Shown in pieces: positions 43,526-52,566 of a stretch of 64,000 bases of DNA. The DNA lies in the NCBI RefSeq assembly GCF_001484195.1, contig NZ_LLYW01000008.1:1-64000 (forward strand), read 5' to 3'. Made by a program: the position numbers and the translations under genes. Numbering within the stretch: position 1 is the first letter of the stretch; every line of letters begins with the position of its first letter. Below the pieces are notes generated by a model. That model did no database searches. It was not told the origin of the DNA and was given only the letters and a program-made list of their open reading frames with translations. The DNA is from Thermococcus celericrescens (GTDB lineage Archaea; Methanobacteriota_B; Thermococci; Thermococcales; Thermococcaceae).

Positions 43526-45049
43526 CTAACTTTCCCCCGCTTTCTCCCCCTTCGGGAGGAAGAACGATAGAAGGGCGCTGATGACGAGAACGCCCATCAT
43601 AAAGAGAACCGCAACCTTCATAGTGTCTATGAACGATGCCCTCACAATTTTAATAACTGCATCGTGGTACCCCGGCGGAATGTTCAGCTCGCCCTGCTGC
43701 ATCTTGATTATCCACTGAATCACGGCCTCCTTTATCTGCTCCTTGCTTCCCTCGAAGAGGCCCGACTCGTAAATCTGCCGGGTTATGCTGTGGATGACTC
43801 CAAGAACCAGAACCGCACCGATGAAGGCCGTTCCGAGGGATAGACCGAACTGCTTCTGGGCGTTGAAGATGCCGGAAGCGTCCGCCTGCTGCTCCGGTTT
43901 GGCGCCCATCATGGCGAGGTTGGTTATCTGAGAGAATATCAGCCCAAAGCCGGTGCCGTAGAGGGCGAGACCGATGGCGAAGTCGGAACCTTCCACACCT
44001 GGCTTAAGGACGCGCAGGACAAGGTAGAGACCAACGAAGGTCAGAACTATGCCGAGCTGGATTATCTGCTTTGGCGTGAGGTACTTCGCGAACTTCTGCC
44101 CGCTCATGGAGAATATGAACATCATTATCGAGAGTGGGACTATAACGAAGCCCGTCTGGATGGCGTTGTAGTGAAGGTACTGCTGAACGAAGACAGGAAT
44201 CGTGAACATTATACCCGCGAGGGTTATCTGGAAGAAGATGCTCACCAGGTTGGCGGCGGTGAAAACCTTGGACTTGAAGATGTCCACGTCGATCAGCACG
44301 TCCTCTCCTCTGGCCTTCCTCCGCTCCTCGTACTTCCAGAATGCCGCCAGAACGACCAAGCCGGCAACCATGAGGAGCAGAACCGGCGGGTTTGATAGCG
44401 GATCCATTATGAGTACCGAGAGCGTGAGCAGGAACAGACCAACGCCGACGAGTGCCGCTCCGATAACGTCGAGCTTTATCCGCTTCTCCGGCTTGTAGTC
44501 GGAGAGTATCTTCATGTAGGCGAATATCCCCGCGGCGATGAAGGCTTCCATGAAGAAGCCAAGACGCCAGGTAATGTAAGTCGTGAAGAAACCACCTATT
44601 ATCGGGCCGAAAGCCGCCGCCGCTCCACCGACGCCTCCCCAGACGCCGAAGGCGAAGGCCCTGTCCTTGCCGGTGTAGGCCTTGGTGATGTATGTAACTG
44701 TGGCGGGCATCATCATCGAGGCGCCTATGCCCTCAAGAATCGACCAGCCGAGAAGAAGAACCGCAAGGTTGGGGGCGAAAGCAGCCATCAGTGTTCCAAT
44801 AGTATATATAACCAGCCCCCTGAAGAAGACCTTCTTTGTTCCCCAGATATCGGCGAGCTTTGCGCCGGTTATCATGAAGGCAGCCATTACGAGGGAGTAG
44901 AGCGTTATCGCGCCCTGAACGCCGGCCACGGTTGTGTCAAGATCCCTTACAAGGGCGCTTATAGAAACGTTCATCATCGTCGTGTCGATGAACATTATGA
45001 AGAGCGCCGCGCTCATTATGATAAGGACTCCCCACTTAGACTGTCCCAT
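43526..45049 (-). CDS. MFS drug:H+ antiporter, DHA2-type
   Basis: 507 residues with about fourteen membrane helices and MFS motifs: FIMFIDTTMMNVSISAL in TM1, LADIWGTKKVFFRG (motif A), GVGGAAAAFGPIIGGFF (motif C). DHA2 carriers expel diverse organic compounds in exchange for protons or sodium. ATG 45049 follows GGTGAACTAG. The end of the gene lies six bases from that of the convergent methyltransferase gene. No regulator is adjacent, so the natural substrate is unknown. Confidence 0.9.
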   Translation of the reverse strand: MGQSKWGVLIIMSAALFIMFIDTTMMNVSISALVRDLDTTVAGVQGAITLYSLVMAAFMITGAKLADIWGTKKVFFRGLVIYTIGTLMAAFAPNLAVLLLGWSILEGIGASMMMPATVTYITKAYTGKDRAFAFGVWGGVGGAAAAFGPIIGGFFTTYITWRLGFFMEAFIAAGIFAYMKILSDYKPEKRIKLDVIGAALVGVGLFLLTLSVLIMDPLSNPPVLLLMVAGLVVLAAFWKYEERRKARGEDVLIDVDIFKSKVFTAANLVSIFFQITLAGIMFTIPVFVQQYLHYNAIQTGFVIVPLSIMMFIFSMSGQKFAKYLTPKQIIQLGIVLTFVGLYLVLRVLKPGVEGSDFAIGLALYGTGFGLIFSQITNLAMMGAKPEQQADASGIFNAQKQFGLSLGTAFIGAVLVLGVIHSITRQIYESGLFEGSKEQIKEAVIQWIIKMQQGELNIPPGYHDAVIKIVRASFIDTMKVAVLFMMGVLVISALLSFFLPKGEKAGES

Positions 45050-45096
45050 CTAGTTCACCAGAGAACGATTAGGGGGAGCGATGTTATAAGATTTGC

Positions 45097-45707
45097 CTAG
45101 CCATTCTCGACGACGACTTCGACCCGGCCCAGGATGAGGATCACGAGGAAGAGCATAAGAATCGCGACCTTCAGGGCAGGTGAAACCCATCCTGGATAGG
45201 AGATGGAAATCTCGGCATCGGAGCGGAGGGCCGTTCCGTCGTCGAAGACTTTCGCATCGGGGGGCATTCTGAGGAGCGAAAGGGCCGTGAGGAAATCACC
45301 CGCCATGCCGGCCGTGTTGAAGACATAGGCGAGAGCCCAGAAGTTGGAACGGAGGAGCCAGGCCAGGGACAGGAAGGCGGCCGATATGAGGAGCGGGGCG
45401 AGCGAGACAACAGCGTATTCCCTCGCGCGGAGGGGAGTTTCAATGGCTATGTAAGGCGCAACGATGAGCTTTCCAAAAGTGGTGATTCCAAACCGAACCT
45501 TAGCACCAAAAACTTTGGCAACAAGGGCGTGCAGCCCTTCGTGGAGCGGAACAAGGACCACCCACGGTAGAACAAGGAGGTAAAGAAAATCGCCGGGGGA
45601 ACCTATCGAGACCTCCAGCCACGGCACCGCTAGGGCCGAAACGATGAGTAGCAGAAAGGAGAGAATAACGACGTCGGAGGAGTGATCGGAGAGCCTCAGC
45701 TCCCCAT
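45097..45707 (-). CDS. DUF3267-like membrane zinc-metalloprotease homologue, probable frameshift at start
   Basis: The clear part (GTG 45627 to 45097) is 176 residues with VVLVPLHEGLHALVAKVFGA, an HEGLH zinc-protease motif in a membrane helix, and about four helices in all. The reading frame stays open upstream, encoding another helix (VVILSFLLLIVSALAVPW), but has no start codon. An ATG that overlaps the idsA stop (TGATG, 45705-45707) would enter this frame if its GGGG run had one more G, giving MGELRLSDHS. A one-base deletion or sequencing error is therefore likely. It may cleave membrane proteins; activity is unproven. Confidence 0.7.
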
Positions 45708-46738
45708 CAGAACTCCCTCTCGACGAGGAACTCGGCGAGCAGCTCCAGATCCTTCCTCGCCTCGCTCTCCGGGAGAATCTTCAGGGCCTCGTTGGCCTCC
45801 CTCACGAGGTTCTTGGCGTACTGAGCGGCGTAGTCTATGCTGTCGTACTTTTTGAGAAGCTCGATAGCTTTAGCAACTTCCTCCTTGACCTTCTCGTCGT
45901 GTATCAGGGCGTCGCCCTTTGCATCGCCCGCGTACTTGCCGAAGACTCCCATAAACTCGGCCTTGTCCTCCTCGCTCGCGTGGTCGAAGAAGTGGCTGAC
46001 TATCAGCGTCTTCTTGCCCTTCCTTATGTCGCTGCCGACGGGCTTTCCGAGTTTCTCCTCGTCGGCTATGAGGTCAAGCACGTCGTCCCATATCTGGAAG
46101 GCTACCCCGACGTTCATTCCCCACTTGGCGAGTGCTTTGATGTACTCCTCGTCCTCCGTTCCGACTATCGCACCTATCTCGGCGGAACCCTCGAAGAGAG
46201 CCCCGGTCTTGCCGCTTATCATCCTGAGGTACTCCTCGACGGTGACTTCCTCTCTGGTCTCAAACTCTATGTCAAGTGCCTGTCCCTCGCAGAGCATGTT
46301 GGAGGTTCTGACCAGGACGTCGAGGATGCGGGCCTTCTTCTCCGGGCTCACATCGGCCCTGGCTATAGCCTCAAAGGCCTTGCTGAAGAGCAGATCTCCA
46401 GCCAGAATCGCCATGTTAACGCCCCAGAGCCTGTGGACGGTCGGTCTTCCCCTGCGGAGCTCATCCATGTCCATGATGTCGTCGTGAACGAGGGAGTAGT
46501 TGTGGATGAACTCAACCGCGGCGGCAGGGTAGAGCGCCTTCTCCGGGTCTCCCCCGACGGCCTCGGCCGCGCGAAGAACCACGAAGGGCCTAACGCGCTT
46601 TCCACCGGCGAGCGGATAGTGTCTGGATGCGTCGTAGAGGTTCTTAGGCTCCTTCTCAGGGATGAGCTCGAATATGGCATCGTCAACGTCCTTTGCCATG
46701 GTCTTAACCCTTGCGAACAGCTCATCGTACTTCCCCAT
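45707..46738 (-). CDS. idsA: Geranylgeranyl/farnesyl diphosphate synthase
   Basis: 343 residues. The first Asp-rich motif is DDIMDMDELRRGRPTVH and the second is FQIWDDVLDLIADEEKLGKPVGSD, which bind Mg2+-diphosphate. The GGKRVRP motif near residue 45 binds isopentenyl diphosphate. It makes the C15/C20 prenyl chains of archaeal ether lipids. Downstream it overlaps the DUF3267 start by one base; upstream, RNase J ends about 70 bp away. The mevalonate genes mvk, ipk and fni lie on the same strand a few kilobases upstream. Confidence 0.95.
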   Translation of the reverse strand: MGKYDELFARVKTMAKDVDDAIFELIPEKEPKNLYDASRHYPLAGGKRVRPFVVLRAAEAVGGDPEKALYPAAAVEFIHNYSLVHDDIMDMDELRRGRPTVHRLWGVNMAILAGDLLFSKAFEAIARADVSPEKKARILDVLVRTSNMLCEGQALDIEFETREEVTVEEYLRMISGKTGALFEGSAEIGAIVGTEDEEYIKALAKWGMNVGVAFQIWDDVLDLIADEEKLGKPVGSDIRKGKKTLIVSHFFDHASEEDKAEFMGVFGKYAGDAKGDALIHDEKVKEEVAKAIELLKKYDSIDYAAQYAKNLVREANEALKILPESEARKDLELLAEFLVEREF

Positions 46739-46805
46739 TATATCACCCCGTGAGTGATGAAAGCAATCTAAAGGAAAAATAGGGCAACTCTTTATCAGTT
46801 TTACC

Positions 46806-48140
46806 CTACCTTATCTCGACCAGGTAGCCGTTCCGCGACACGAAGACGTCCCTGCCTATCAGGTAGCCCTCCTCCTCGGCCAGCTCCGCGTAGTGGGTCA
46901 GCATCCTGAACTCACCGTGGGCGGGGACGATGTTCTCCGGGTTCAGCATCCTGATGAGGTACCTGTGATCTTCCCTGCTGGCGTGGCCGGAAACGTGGAG
47001 GTCCTTTATCATCCTGACGTTCTTCATCTTGAGCTTGGTCTCAAGGACGTAGCGCTGGGCCTTGTTGAGCGGGTTCGGTATCGTTCCAGCGGAGAAGACA
47101 ACGGTGTCGCGCTTGCCGATGTCGTAGAGCTCGCCGTTGGCCATCCTCGTGAGGACCGCCCCCGGCTCGCCCTGATGACCGGTGACCACGAGAAGGTAGT
47201 TCTCCCTCGCGCCCGAGACCTCCGCGAGAACCTTCCTTATGGCGTTGGGGCTCCTGACAGCGCGGGCGCCCTTCATTCTTATCAGCCCGAGCTGCTTGGC
47301 GATGCCGGTGTATTTGGCCAGGGAGCGGCCCACGAAGACCGCCTGCCTGCCCATCTTGTTGGCTATCCATATGAGCTCCTGGAGCCTGGGGATGTGGCTG
47401 GCGAAGGTAGTCGCTATCAGCCCGTCCGCCTCCATGCCCTCGTAGAGGAAGAAGTCCTCCAGAAGCATCTGGGCAACGGCCTCGCTCGGGGTTTTGGTCG
47501 GCTCGGAGACGCGCGTGGATTCCGGAATGAGAACCTTGACGCCCTCCCTACCGAGCTCCTTGAGGCGTTTGTAGTCGGGCTTCTCGCCGAGGGGATTGTT
47601 GTTGTCGAACTTGAAGTCGCCGGTGTGGACGACCGCGCCCTCGGGCGTGTGGACGACGACCATAGCCGCCTGGGGTATCGAATGGGTTATCTGCACGAAC
47701 TCTATCGCCAGGTTCTCGCTGACCTGGACTATCTCGCCAAACCCGGTCTCGTACATGGGGTTCTTGACCTCGAAATACTGCTCGCTCTTGACCTCACTCT
47801 TGGCGAGCTTTATTGTGTACGGCGTTCCGTATATGGGCACGTCGGGATAGTGGGGCGCGAGCTTGCCGATGGCGCCTATGTGATCCAGGTGCCCGTGGGT
47901 GAAGGTTATGGCGACGACCTTCTTGTTCCTGAGAATGGAATCGTCCGGGATGGCGCCGAGCTTCTGGAGCTCTTTAGCCGGAAACTGCTGGATGTTGACG
48001 TCCTCGTGGATGAGAACGCGGTCGAGCCTTATGCCCATGTCGATTATAACGACCTCTTCCCTGCCGCCGTTGGAGTAACCGACGGCGGTCATGTTCTTGC
48101 CGACTTCCTCGTAACCGCTAATGGTGTAGATTTTTATCAT
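46806..48140 (-). CDS. rnj: Archaeal RNase J (beta-CASP exoribonuclease)
   Basis: 444 residues. The metallo-beta-lactamase motif is ITFTHGHLDHIGAIGKL, followed by THSIPQAAM, VVHTGDFKFD, a beta-CASP core (VVTGHQGEPGAVL) and the final HVSGHASREDHRYLI and VPAHGEFRML. No KH domains are present, unlike FttA. It degrades RNA 5' to 3'. ATG 48140 follows AAGGAGG. The short leader carries a 5'-proximal hairpin. Confidence 0.94.
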   Translation of the reverse strand: MIKIYTISGYEEVGKNMTAVGYSNGGREEVVIIDMGIRLDRVLIHEDVNIQQFPAKELQKLGAIPDDSILRNKKVVAITFTHGHLDHIGAIGKLAPHYPDVPIYGTPYTIKLAKSEVKSEQYFEVKNPMYETGFGEIVQVSENLAIEFVQITHSIPQAAMVVVHTPEGAVVHTGDFKFDNNNPLGEKPDYKRLKELGREGVKVLIPESTRVSEPTKTPSEAVAQMLLEDFFLYEGMEADGLIATTFASHIPRLQELIWIANKMGRQAVFVGRSLAKYTGIAKQLGLIRMKGARAVRSPNAIRKVLAEVSGARENYLLVVTGHQGEPGAVLTRMANGELYDIGKRDTVVFSAGTIPNPLNKAQRYVLETKLKMKNVRMIKDLHVSGHASREDHRYLIRMLNPENIVPAHGEFRMLTHYAELAEEEGYLIGRDVFVSRNGYLVEIR

Positions 48141-48156
48141 GTCTATTCCTCCTTAC

Positions 48157-48185
48157 GCCCCCAGGCCTCTCCTGAGGCGTGGGGC
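48157..48185 (-). promoter_or_regulatory. 5'-terminal hairpin of the RNase J mRNA
   Basis: The minus strand reads GCCCC-AC-GCCTC-AGGA-GAGGC-CTG-GGGGC: two 5-bp stems separated by a small internal loop, capped by AGGA. Box A (CTTTTTAAAC, minus strand, about 48212-48222) puts the transcript start near 48190, so this hairpin is within a few bases of the 5' end and just before the ribosome binding site. Confidence 0.5.
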
Positions 48186-48324
48186 TGCGTTGGTCTTAGT
48201 TGTTGCCAGGGGTTTAAAAAGGTGTGCATTCCTGGATTAAATTACTCCAGGATAAGTTGCCCGGACAAAAGTGATACTGCCTCCCCCAGAGTTATCGCTT
48301 ATTATAGTATACCCCAAGTAAATT

Positions 48325-48684
48325 TCAATAATTTCTCGACCGTTTTACTTGGAAACAGGAAGCAAATAAGGCACCCAAAAGGATGCTTGCAAGGGCGTGT
48401 TGATTGAAATAGAAGAGTAACACAACCACGGTTAGGAGGGAGAGTAATAAGACACGATTTGCACGCCTGCTCATATGGAACAAAGCTCCTGAGCCAAATA
48501 CCAATGCAGAAACAACAGCGAGAGTTGAAAACATAAGCGCTTTCCCAAGTTCTGCCGCTCCAAAATAGGAAGCAACCCCATAGAACATTGCCCCTGTTAC
48601 TGCTGAAAGGATGAGTATCACAAATAAGTTAACAAAAGCATCAAAGAGAAAATTGAAAAAATCTGAGTGTTGTCCCTGATACAC
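48325..48684 (-). CDS. Small membrane protein coupled to secreted protein C
   Basis: About 119 residues with four hydrophobic helices, including FVNLFVILILSAVTGAMFY, LMFSTLAVVSALVFG, LLLSLLTVVVLLFYF and LASILLGALFASC. No family recognised. GTG 48684 lies one base after the secreted gene's TGA, with GGTGGTGG overlapping its last codons, so translation is coupled. GTG codons at 48696 and 48693 are alternatives. The arrangement copies that at 40751-42383, although the membrane proteins are not obviously similar. The gap 48186-48324 shows only the rnj promoter. Confidence 0.6.
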   Translation of the reverse strand: MYQGQHSDFFNFLFDAFVNLFVILILSAVTGAMFYGVASYFGAAELGKALMFSTLAVVSALVFGSGALFHMSRRANRVLLLSLLTVVVLLFYFNQHALASILLGALFASCFQVKRSRNY

Positions 48685-48685
48685 G

Positions 48686-49489
48686 TCAACCACCACCTAT
48701 AGATTTTTGCATAGACTTAAATATAAGACTTTTGCTGTGATGGTCTGAGTATTTATATCCTGAAATTATCCAAGCATTTTCTTTTTCATTGTATTCAAGT
48801 ACGATAAAATCAATAGAATCAACAAGTGCTTTATTCTTTTTTAACACGTTAATTACGGCAGTTCTTCCATTGGTTAATGCCAAGTTCTTGTATTTTGACA
48901 AATCTCTAATTTTGGGAGCACTATACTTGTGGGGTTTTAAGTATGATAGTGATGACATTACTAAACTTGACGTGCCTGAACTCTCTGGCCATATAGTGAC
49001 TGTGAGTGAATCAGTAGCTTCCAATACTTTCAGATATACTGGCAGTTGGTCTATATCAAACAAATGATCATGCAGACTTACTTTGCAGGTATATGTAACA
49101 GTAGTTACCTGGTTGGCTGAATATTGGACTTTGAGCCATGGAGCGGGCACGCCATAGTAATAGTCATAAGGATTTGAATCTCCCTGCCTAACCGTATCCT
49201 CAATAAACCAGCCGTAAGTAAGTGGATTATGTACACCTCCCCCATCCCAGTGATGTAATAGAGTAAAGTGGTCGTACACAGGACTAATCTCCACTGACCA
49301 TGCATCATGAGGTGCTCCTGAAAGGTAAGTCCAAGTACAATAAAGATAGTCGATGTCTCCCGAATGCACTGGATCAACCAATCTATGGTCAAAGTTGGCG
49401 TATAATACTTCACCTGCTAGAGCTATTTTGGCAGTAGTCCCAACACTTAGCATCCCTATCAGTATTGCCAACCAAAACTTCAACTTCAT
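48686..49489 (-). CDS. Secreted protein C with the shared promoter element
   Basis: 267 residues. The signal peptide starts MKLKFWLAILIGMLSVGTTA, a diverged form of the leader on proteins A and B. The mature part is aromatic- and His-rich (HFTLLHHWDGGGVHN, YDYYYGVPAPW, SLHDHLFDIDQ), with two Cys (CTW, CKV) that could form a disulfide. The last ~90 residues include KNKALVDSIDFIVLEY. No known domain is seen. ATG 49489 follows GGGGGT. AT content is high relative to core genes. Confidence 0.7.
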   Translation of the reverse strand: MKLKFWLAILIGMLSVGTTAKIALAGEVLYANFDHRLVDPVHSGDIDYLYCTWTYLSGAPHDAWSVEISPVYDHFTLLHHWDGGGVHNPLTYGWFIEDTVRQGDSNPYDYYYGVPAPWLKVQYSANQVTTVTYTCKVSLHDHLFDIDQLPVYLKVLEATDSLTVTIWPESSGTSSLVMSSLSYLKPHKYSAPKIRDLSKYKNLALTNGRTAVINVLKKNKALVDSIDFIVLEYNEKENAWIISGYKYSDHHSKSLIFKSMQKSIGGG

Positions 49490-49563
49490 ATAGACCCCCA
49501 TCAAATATTGCAATAATATTTTTGACTTCAAAACTTATAAACTTTTTCCTTTATTATTAGTAA

Positions 49564-49650
49564 ATATTTTTCCTTTTTTTCGAGTATAGATTTGTTCTAA
49601 CTGAAGTTTTCATCTTAGAACCAGCCAAAAGAAGCTTGAGTAAAAGAGCG
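49564..49650 (-). promoter_or_regulatory. Shared promoter/upstream element, copy C
   Basis: Contains CCAAAAGAAGCTTGAGTAAA (about 49625-49644, plus strand), box-A-like AATCTATACTCG on the minus strand (near 49581-49592) and a T-rich tract. Order and spacing match copies A and B. The intervening DNA between block and box A is not conserved, which supports selection on the two parts. Confidence 0.6.
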
Positions 49651-49680
49651 AACAAAAACGAGCATTAGAAAGCAGAAAAG

Positions 49681-50811
49681 TTAAGCTTTTCTCCGCCTTG
49701 CTCTGAGAAACTCGGCTAAGTCAATCCTCACCTCAAGCCACTCCCTCGTGAACCCTGTGGCCACGAGCGGCACTTTTCTGAGCTCCTCGACGTTTCTGGC
49801 CCCGACGAGGAACATGGCATTTCTTATTTCCTCTATGTAGCGCCTGAGGATTTTTATTACTCCATCAACGTCACCCTTGACCGCGGGCCTGAGCAGGGGC
49901 AGGGCAACTCCGGCAAAGGTCGCCCCCATCGCTAAAGCTTTCGCCATCGCTATGCCGTCCCTCATCCCGCCGGTGGCTATTATCGGGAGTTCTGTTGCAT
50001 AGCGAACTTCCGCAACACTTATAGCGGTCTTTATGCCCCAGTCCCAGAACCTGAGGGCCATGTTTCTTCCCATCTCGTCCTTTGCGCGGTAGTACTCCAC
50101 TCCGCTCCAGCTCGTCCCGCCGAGGCCACCCACATCAATGGCATCAATTCCGATGCTCTCAAGCCTTATCGCGACCTCCATGGAAACTCCAGCTCCCGTC
50201 TCCTTCGCTATAATCGGGTACGGGAACTCCGCCTTCAGCTCGGCCAAAGATTTCAAAACGCCCCTGTACTGGGTGTCTCCCTCGGGCTGGACGCTCTCCT
50301 GGAGCGGGTTGAGGTGTATCGCCAGGGCATCGGCCTGAATCGTCTCGACCGCTTTCAGGGCCTCATCAACCCCGTATCTGTCGGGCATGGTCTCGGCGAA
50401 CTGCGGTGCCCCGAGGTTGCCGACGAGGAAGACGTCAGGGGCAACGTCGCGGACGTAGTAGCTCTCCCATGTTTCAGGCTTCCTTATCATCGCCCTCTGG
50501 CTGCCGACGCCCATCGGTATGTTCAGCTCCTGGGCGGCCTTCGCTAAAGTCTTGTTTATCTTGCCCGCGAGCTGAGAGCCCCTCGTTCCGCCGGTCATTC
50601 CGGCTATGAAAATCGGGTAATCGAACTTCCGCCCGAGAAACTCGACGCTCAGATCAACCTCGTCCTTGTCTATCTCGGGCAGGCTCATGTGGACGAAGTG
50701 AACGTCCTCAAAACCGTTGGAAACGTGGGCCTGGACGTTCCTCTTGAGGCAGTGCTCTATGTGCTCAAACTTCCTGATGACAGTGAGTTCCTCCCTATCA
50801 AAAGCCTCCAT
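49681..50811 (-). CDS. fni: Isopentenyl-diphosphate delta-isomerase, type 2
   Basis: 376 residues of the FMN- and NADPH-dependent type 2 isomerase, which converts IPP to DMAPP. Motifs include [66 protein letters not shown] and the FMN-phosphate loop [23 protein letters not shown] 50811 follows GGTGGTTGAA. It belongs with ipk and mvk upstream and idsA downstream, as expected for archaeal lipid-precursor synthesis. Confidence 0.95.
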   Translation of the reverse strand: MEAFDREELTVIRKFEHIEHCLKRNVQAHVSNGFEDVHFVHMSLPEIDKDEVDLSVEFLGRKFDYPIFIAGMTGGTRGSQLAGKINKTLAKAAQELNIPMGVGSQRAMIRKPETWESYYVRDVAPDVFLVGNLGAPQFAETMPDRYGVDEALKAVETIQADALAIHLNPLQESVQPEGDTQYRGVLKSLAELKAEFPYPIIAKETGAGVSMEVAIRLESIGIDAIDVGGLGGTSWSGVEYYRAKDEMGRNMALRFWDWGIKTAISVAEVRYATELPIIATGGMRDGIAMAKALAMGATFAGVALPLLRPAVKGDVDGVIKILRRYIEEIRNAMFLVGARNVEELRKVPLVATGFTREWLEVRIDLAEFLRARRRKA

Positions 50812-50982
50812 TTCAACCACCGAAGAGAGAACGGAGCAGAAGGTTAAGAGGTTTTTGGAGCGCGTGGATTTCTCAACTATCCATGCAATACCACAGCAAG
50901 ACTTTAACCAGCACCACCCGACGGAATGCCGGCGGTGTTCATGGCGCTCACATCAGAATAAAGGAAGCGTGGGTTAAGGCAA

Positions 50983-51717
50983 TCAGTCGCTTTCACACGG
51001 GAGTGTCGCGTTGAAGACTCTAACCTCCACCCAGCCGCCGCGCTTCCCCATATACAGTTCGACCCAGTGGGTTGTGTTGAAGTCAAAGAGCATCTCAAGC
51101 GTGCCGTTGCCAAAGACGGGGTAGTTCGGGCCGAGGCCGATCCTCGGTCGGAGGGCAATGTAATCCGGATTAACCTCCTCCCCACCGGTGTCGTGGAAGT
51201 AAGCGAAGATTACGGGAACCGACGAACAGATGGACCAGTTTGTTGCCACAAAAGGAACTTTTAGCCTACCACCGCTCACGTTTGGGGGAACGGGATAGAC
51301 AACCCTCACCATTTCAACCTTCGGAACGGCCCAGCCGGGGGTGTCGTAGTACCAGACGGTATAATCAATCTCGCCCCTGGTTACCTGCCTCCCCACGGGA
51401 TAAACCGTGAGGTTCACCCAGGGAAAGCCTGCTATGAGCGGGTAAACACTCCCAGATACGTGAACACCCGAGGGATAGAACAGGAACATCGAATCACGAC
51501 CGTTCAGGAGCCGCTCCAGGGGCTTTCTCTGGAGATGCCACTCGATGACGAGTACAGACCCGTTCGACGTCTCTACAACGGAGCTAGTGACCCGGAGGCC
51601 CTCCGGGCCGGCCATGAAGTCGTTCAGAGCGCCCATTCTGGCGGCCGTTTCAATGCCGAGGAATGCCCATCCGAAGATCACAAGGATAAGTACAACGGCG
51701 AGAGCCTTTCTACCCAT
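50983..51717 (-). CDS. Uncharacterised membrane-anchored or secreted protein
   Basis: 244 residues. The N-terminus MGRKALAVVLILVIFGWAF is a signal anchor. The rest is extracellular in style: beta-rich, with two Cys near the middle and end (WSICSS, LPCESD) and several N-glycosylation sequons (NGS, NLT, NVS, NWS, NGT, NTT, NAT). Family unknown. It sits between ipk and fni on the same strand but is not an evident isoprenoid enzyme. ATG 51717 is chosen. The 50812-50982 gap holds only the fni promoter. Confidence 0.65.
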   Translation of the reverse strand: MGRKALAVVLILVIFGWAFLGIETAARMGALNDFMAGPEGLRVTSSVVETSNGSVLVIEWHLQRKPLERLLNGRDSMFLFYPSGVHVSGSVYPLIAGFPWVNLTVYPVGRQVTRGEIDYTVWYYDTPGWAVPKVEMVRVVYPVPPNVSGGRLKVPFVATNWSICSSVPVIFAYFHDTGGEEVNPDYIALRPRIGLGPNYPVFGNGTLEMLFDFNTTHWVELYMGKRGGWVEVRVFNATLPCESD

Positions 51718-51774
51718 CACGAATCCCCGTGGTGAATACCCAGATGAAAATAAAAAGTTTACGCTTTGCAGGCG

Positions 51775-52566
51775 TTACCCTTTAATTCTCGTGCCGAAGC
51801 CGTCGCCCCTTATCGCCCCGCTCAGCCTTCCCGGAACCTTCCCGTTGACAAACCAGACCTCCGAGTGCTCTGCTATCTTCTTCGCTTCCTCCAGCTTGTT
51901 GCAGATTCCCCCGGTGACGTCGGTTCCGGCGGCGGTGCAGTGGAGCCTTTCGAGGAGGGAATCTATCTCCTCTCTGCTGAGACTCTGAATCAGTCCTCCC
52001 TCGCCAGGCTTGCCGTCGTAGATTCCGTCAACGTCCATGAGGAAGATAACCTTGTCCGGCTCAAGCATCTTGGCGAGGTAGGTAATGATCTGGTCGCCGG
52101 AGAGTATGTCGATGCCCTTCGCGAGGTCTATCGAGACGTCTCCGAAGAGAACGGGGATGAACCCAAGCTCCAGCAGCCTTTCCACGACCTCAATGTCTCC
52201 GTAGGCCACCTCGCCGTTCTCGGTTATGAAGACCGAAGATGTGGAGACTGAGAAGGCTGGCAAGTTCTCTCCGACGAACTCCCTGATAAACTTCGCGTTT
52301 GCCCGGAGCATGGCCTGATGGGTCTCGGTGAAGCCTATCCTCCGGAAGTTGGCGGTCTCCCAGTCCTCAGGGAGGCCGTCGCGTATACCGTACTTTTTCG
52401 CCTCAGGATGGCCGAAGCTCCCGCCTCCGTGAACGACGATGAAGTTCTCACGGGGATAAAACTTGGCTATCTCCTTCGCTATGTTCCTGACGGTTTCATG
52501 GTCAAAGTTCTCGGGCTCACCCTTCTTATCGCTGAAGACGCTGCCGCCGACTTTGACGATTATCAT
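51775..52566 (-). CDS. ipk: Isopentenyl phosphate kinase
   Basis: 263 residues of the amino-acid-kinase fold. [14 protein letters not shown] starts the domain, [15 protein letters not shown] contains the catalytic His53, and [23 protein letters not shown] and [12 protein letters not shown] complete the nucleotide site. IPK phosphorylates isopentenyl phosphate to IPP, the last step of the archaeal mevalonate route. Its ATG overlaps the mvk stop by four bases, so translation is coupled. Confidence 0.94.
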   Translation of the reverse strand: MIIVKVGGSVFSDKKGEPENFDHETVRNIAKEIAKFYPRENFIVVHGGGSFGHPEAKKYGIRDGLPEDWETANFRRIGFTETHQAMLRANAKFIREFVGENLPAFSVSTSSVFITENGEVAYGDIEVVERLLELGFIPVLFGDVSIDLAKGIDILSGDQIITYLAKMLEPDKVIFLMDVDGIYDGKPGEGGLIQSLSREEIDSLLERLHCTAAGTDVTGGICNKLEEAKKIAEHSEVWFVNGKVPGRLSGAIRGDGFGTRIKG

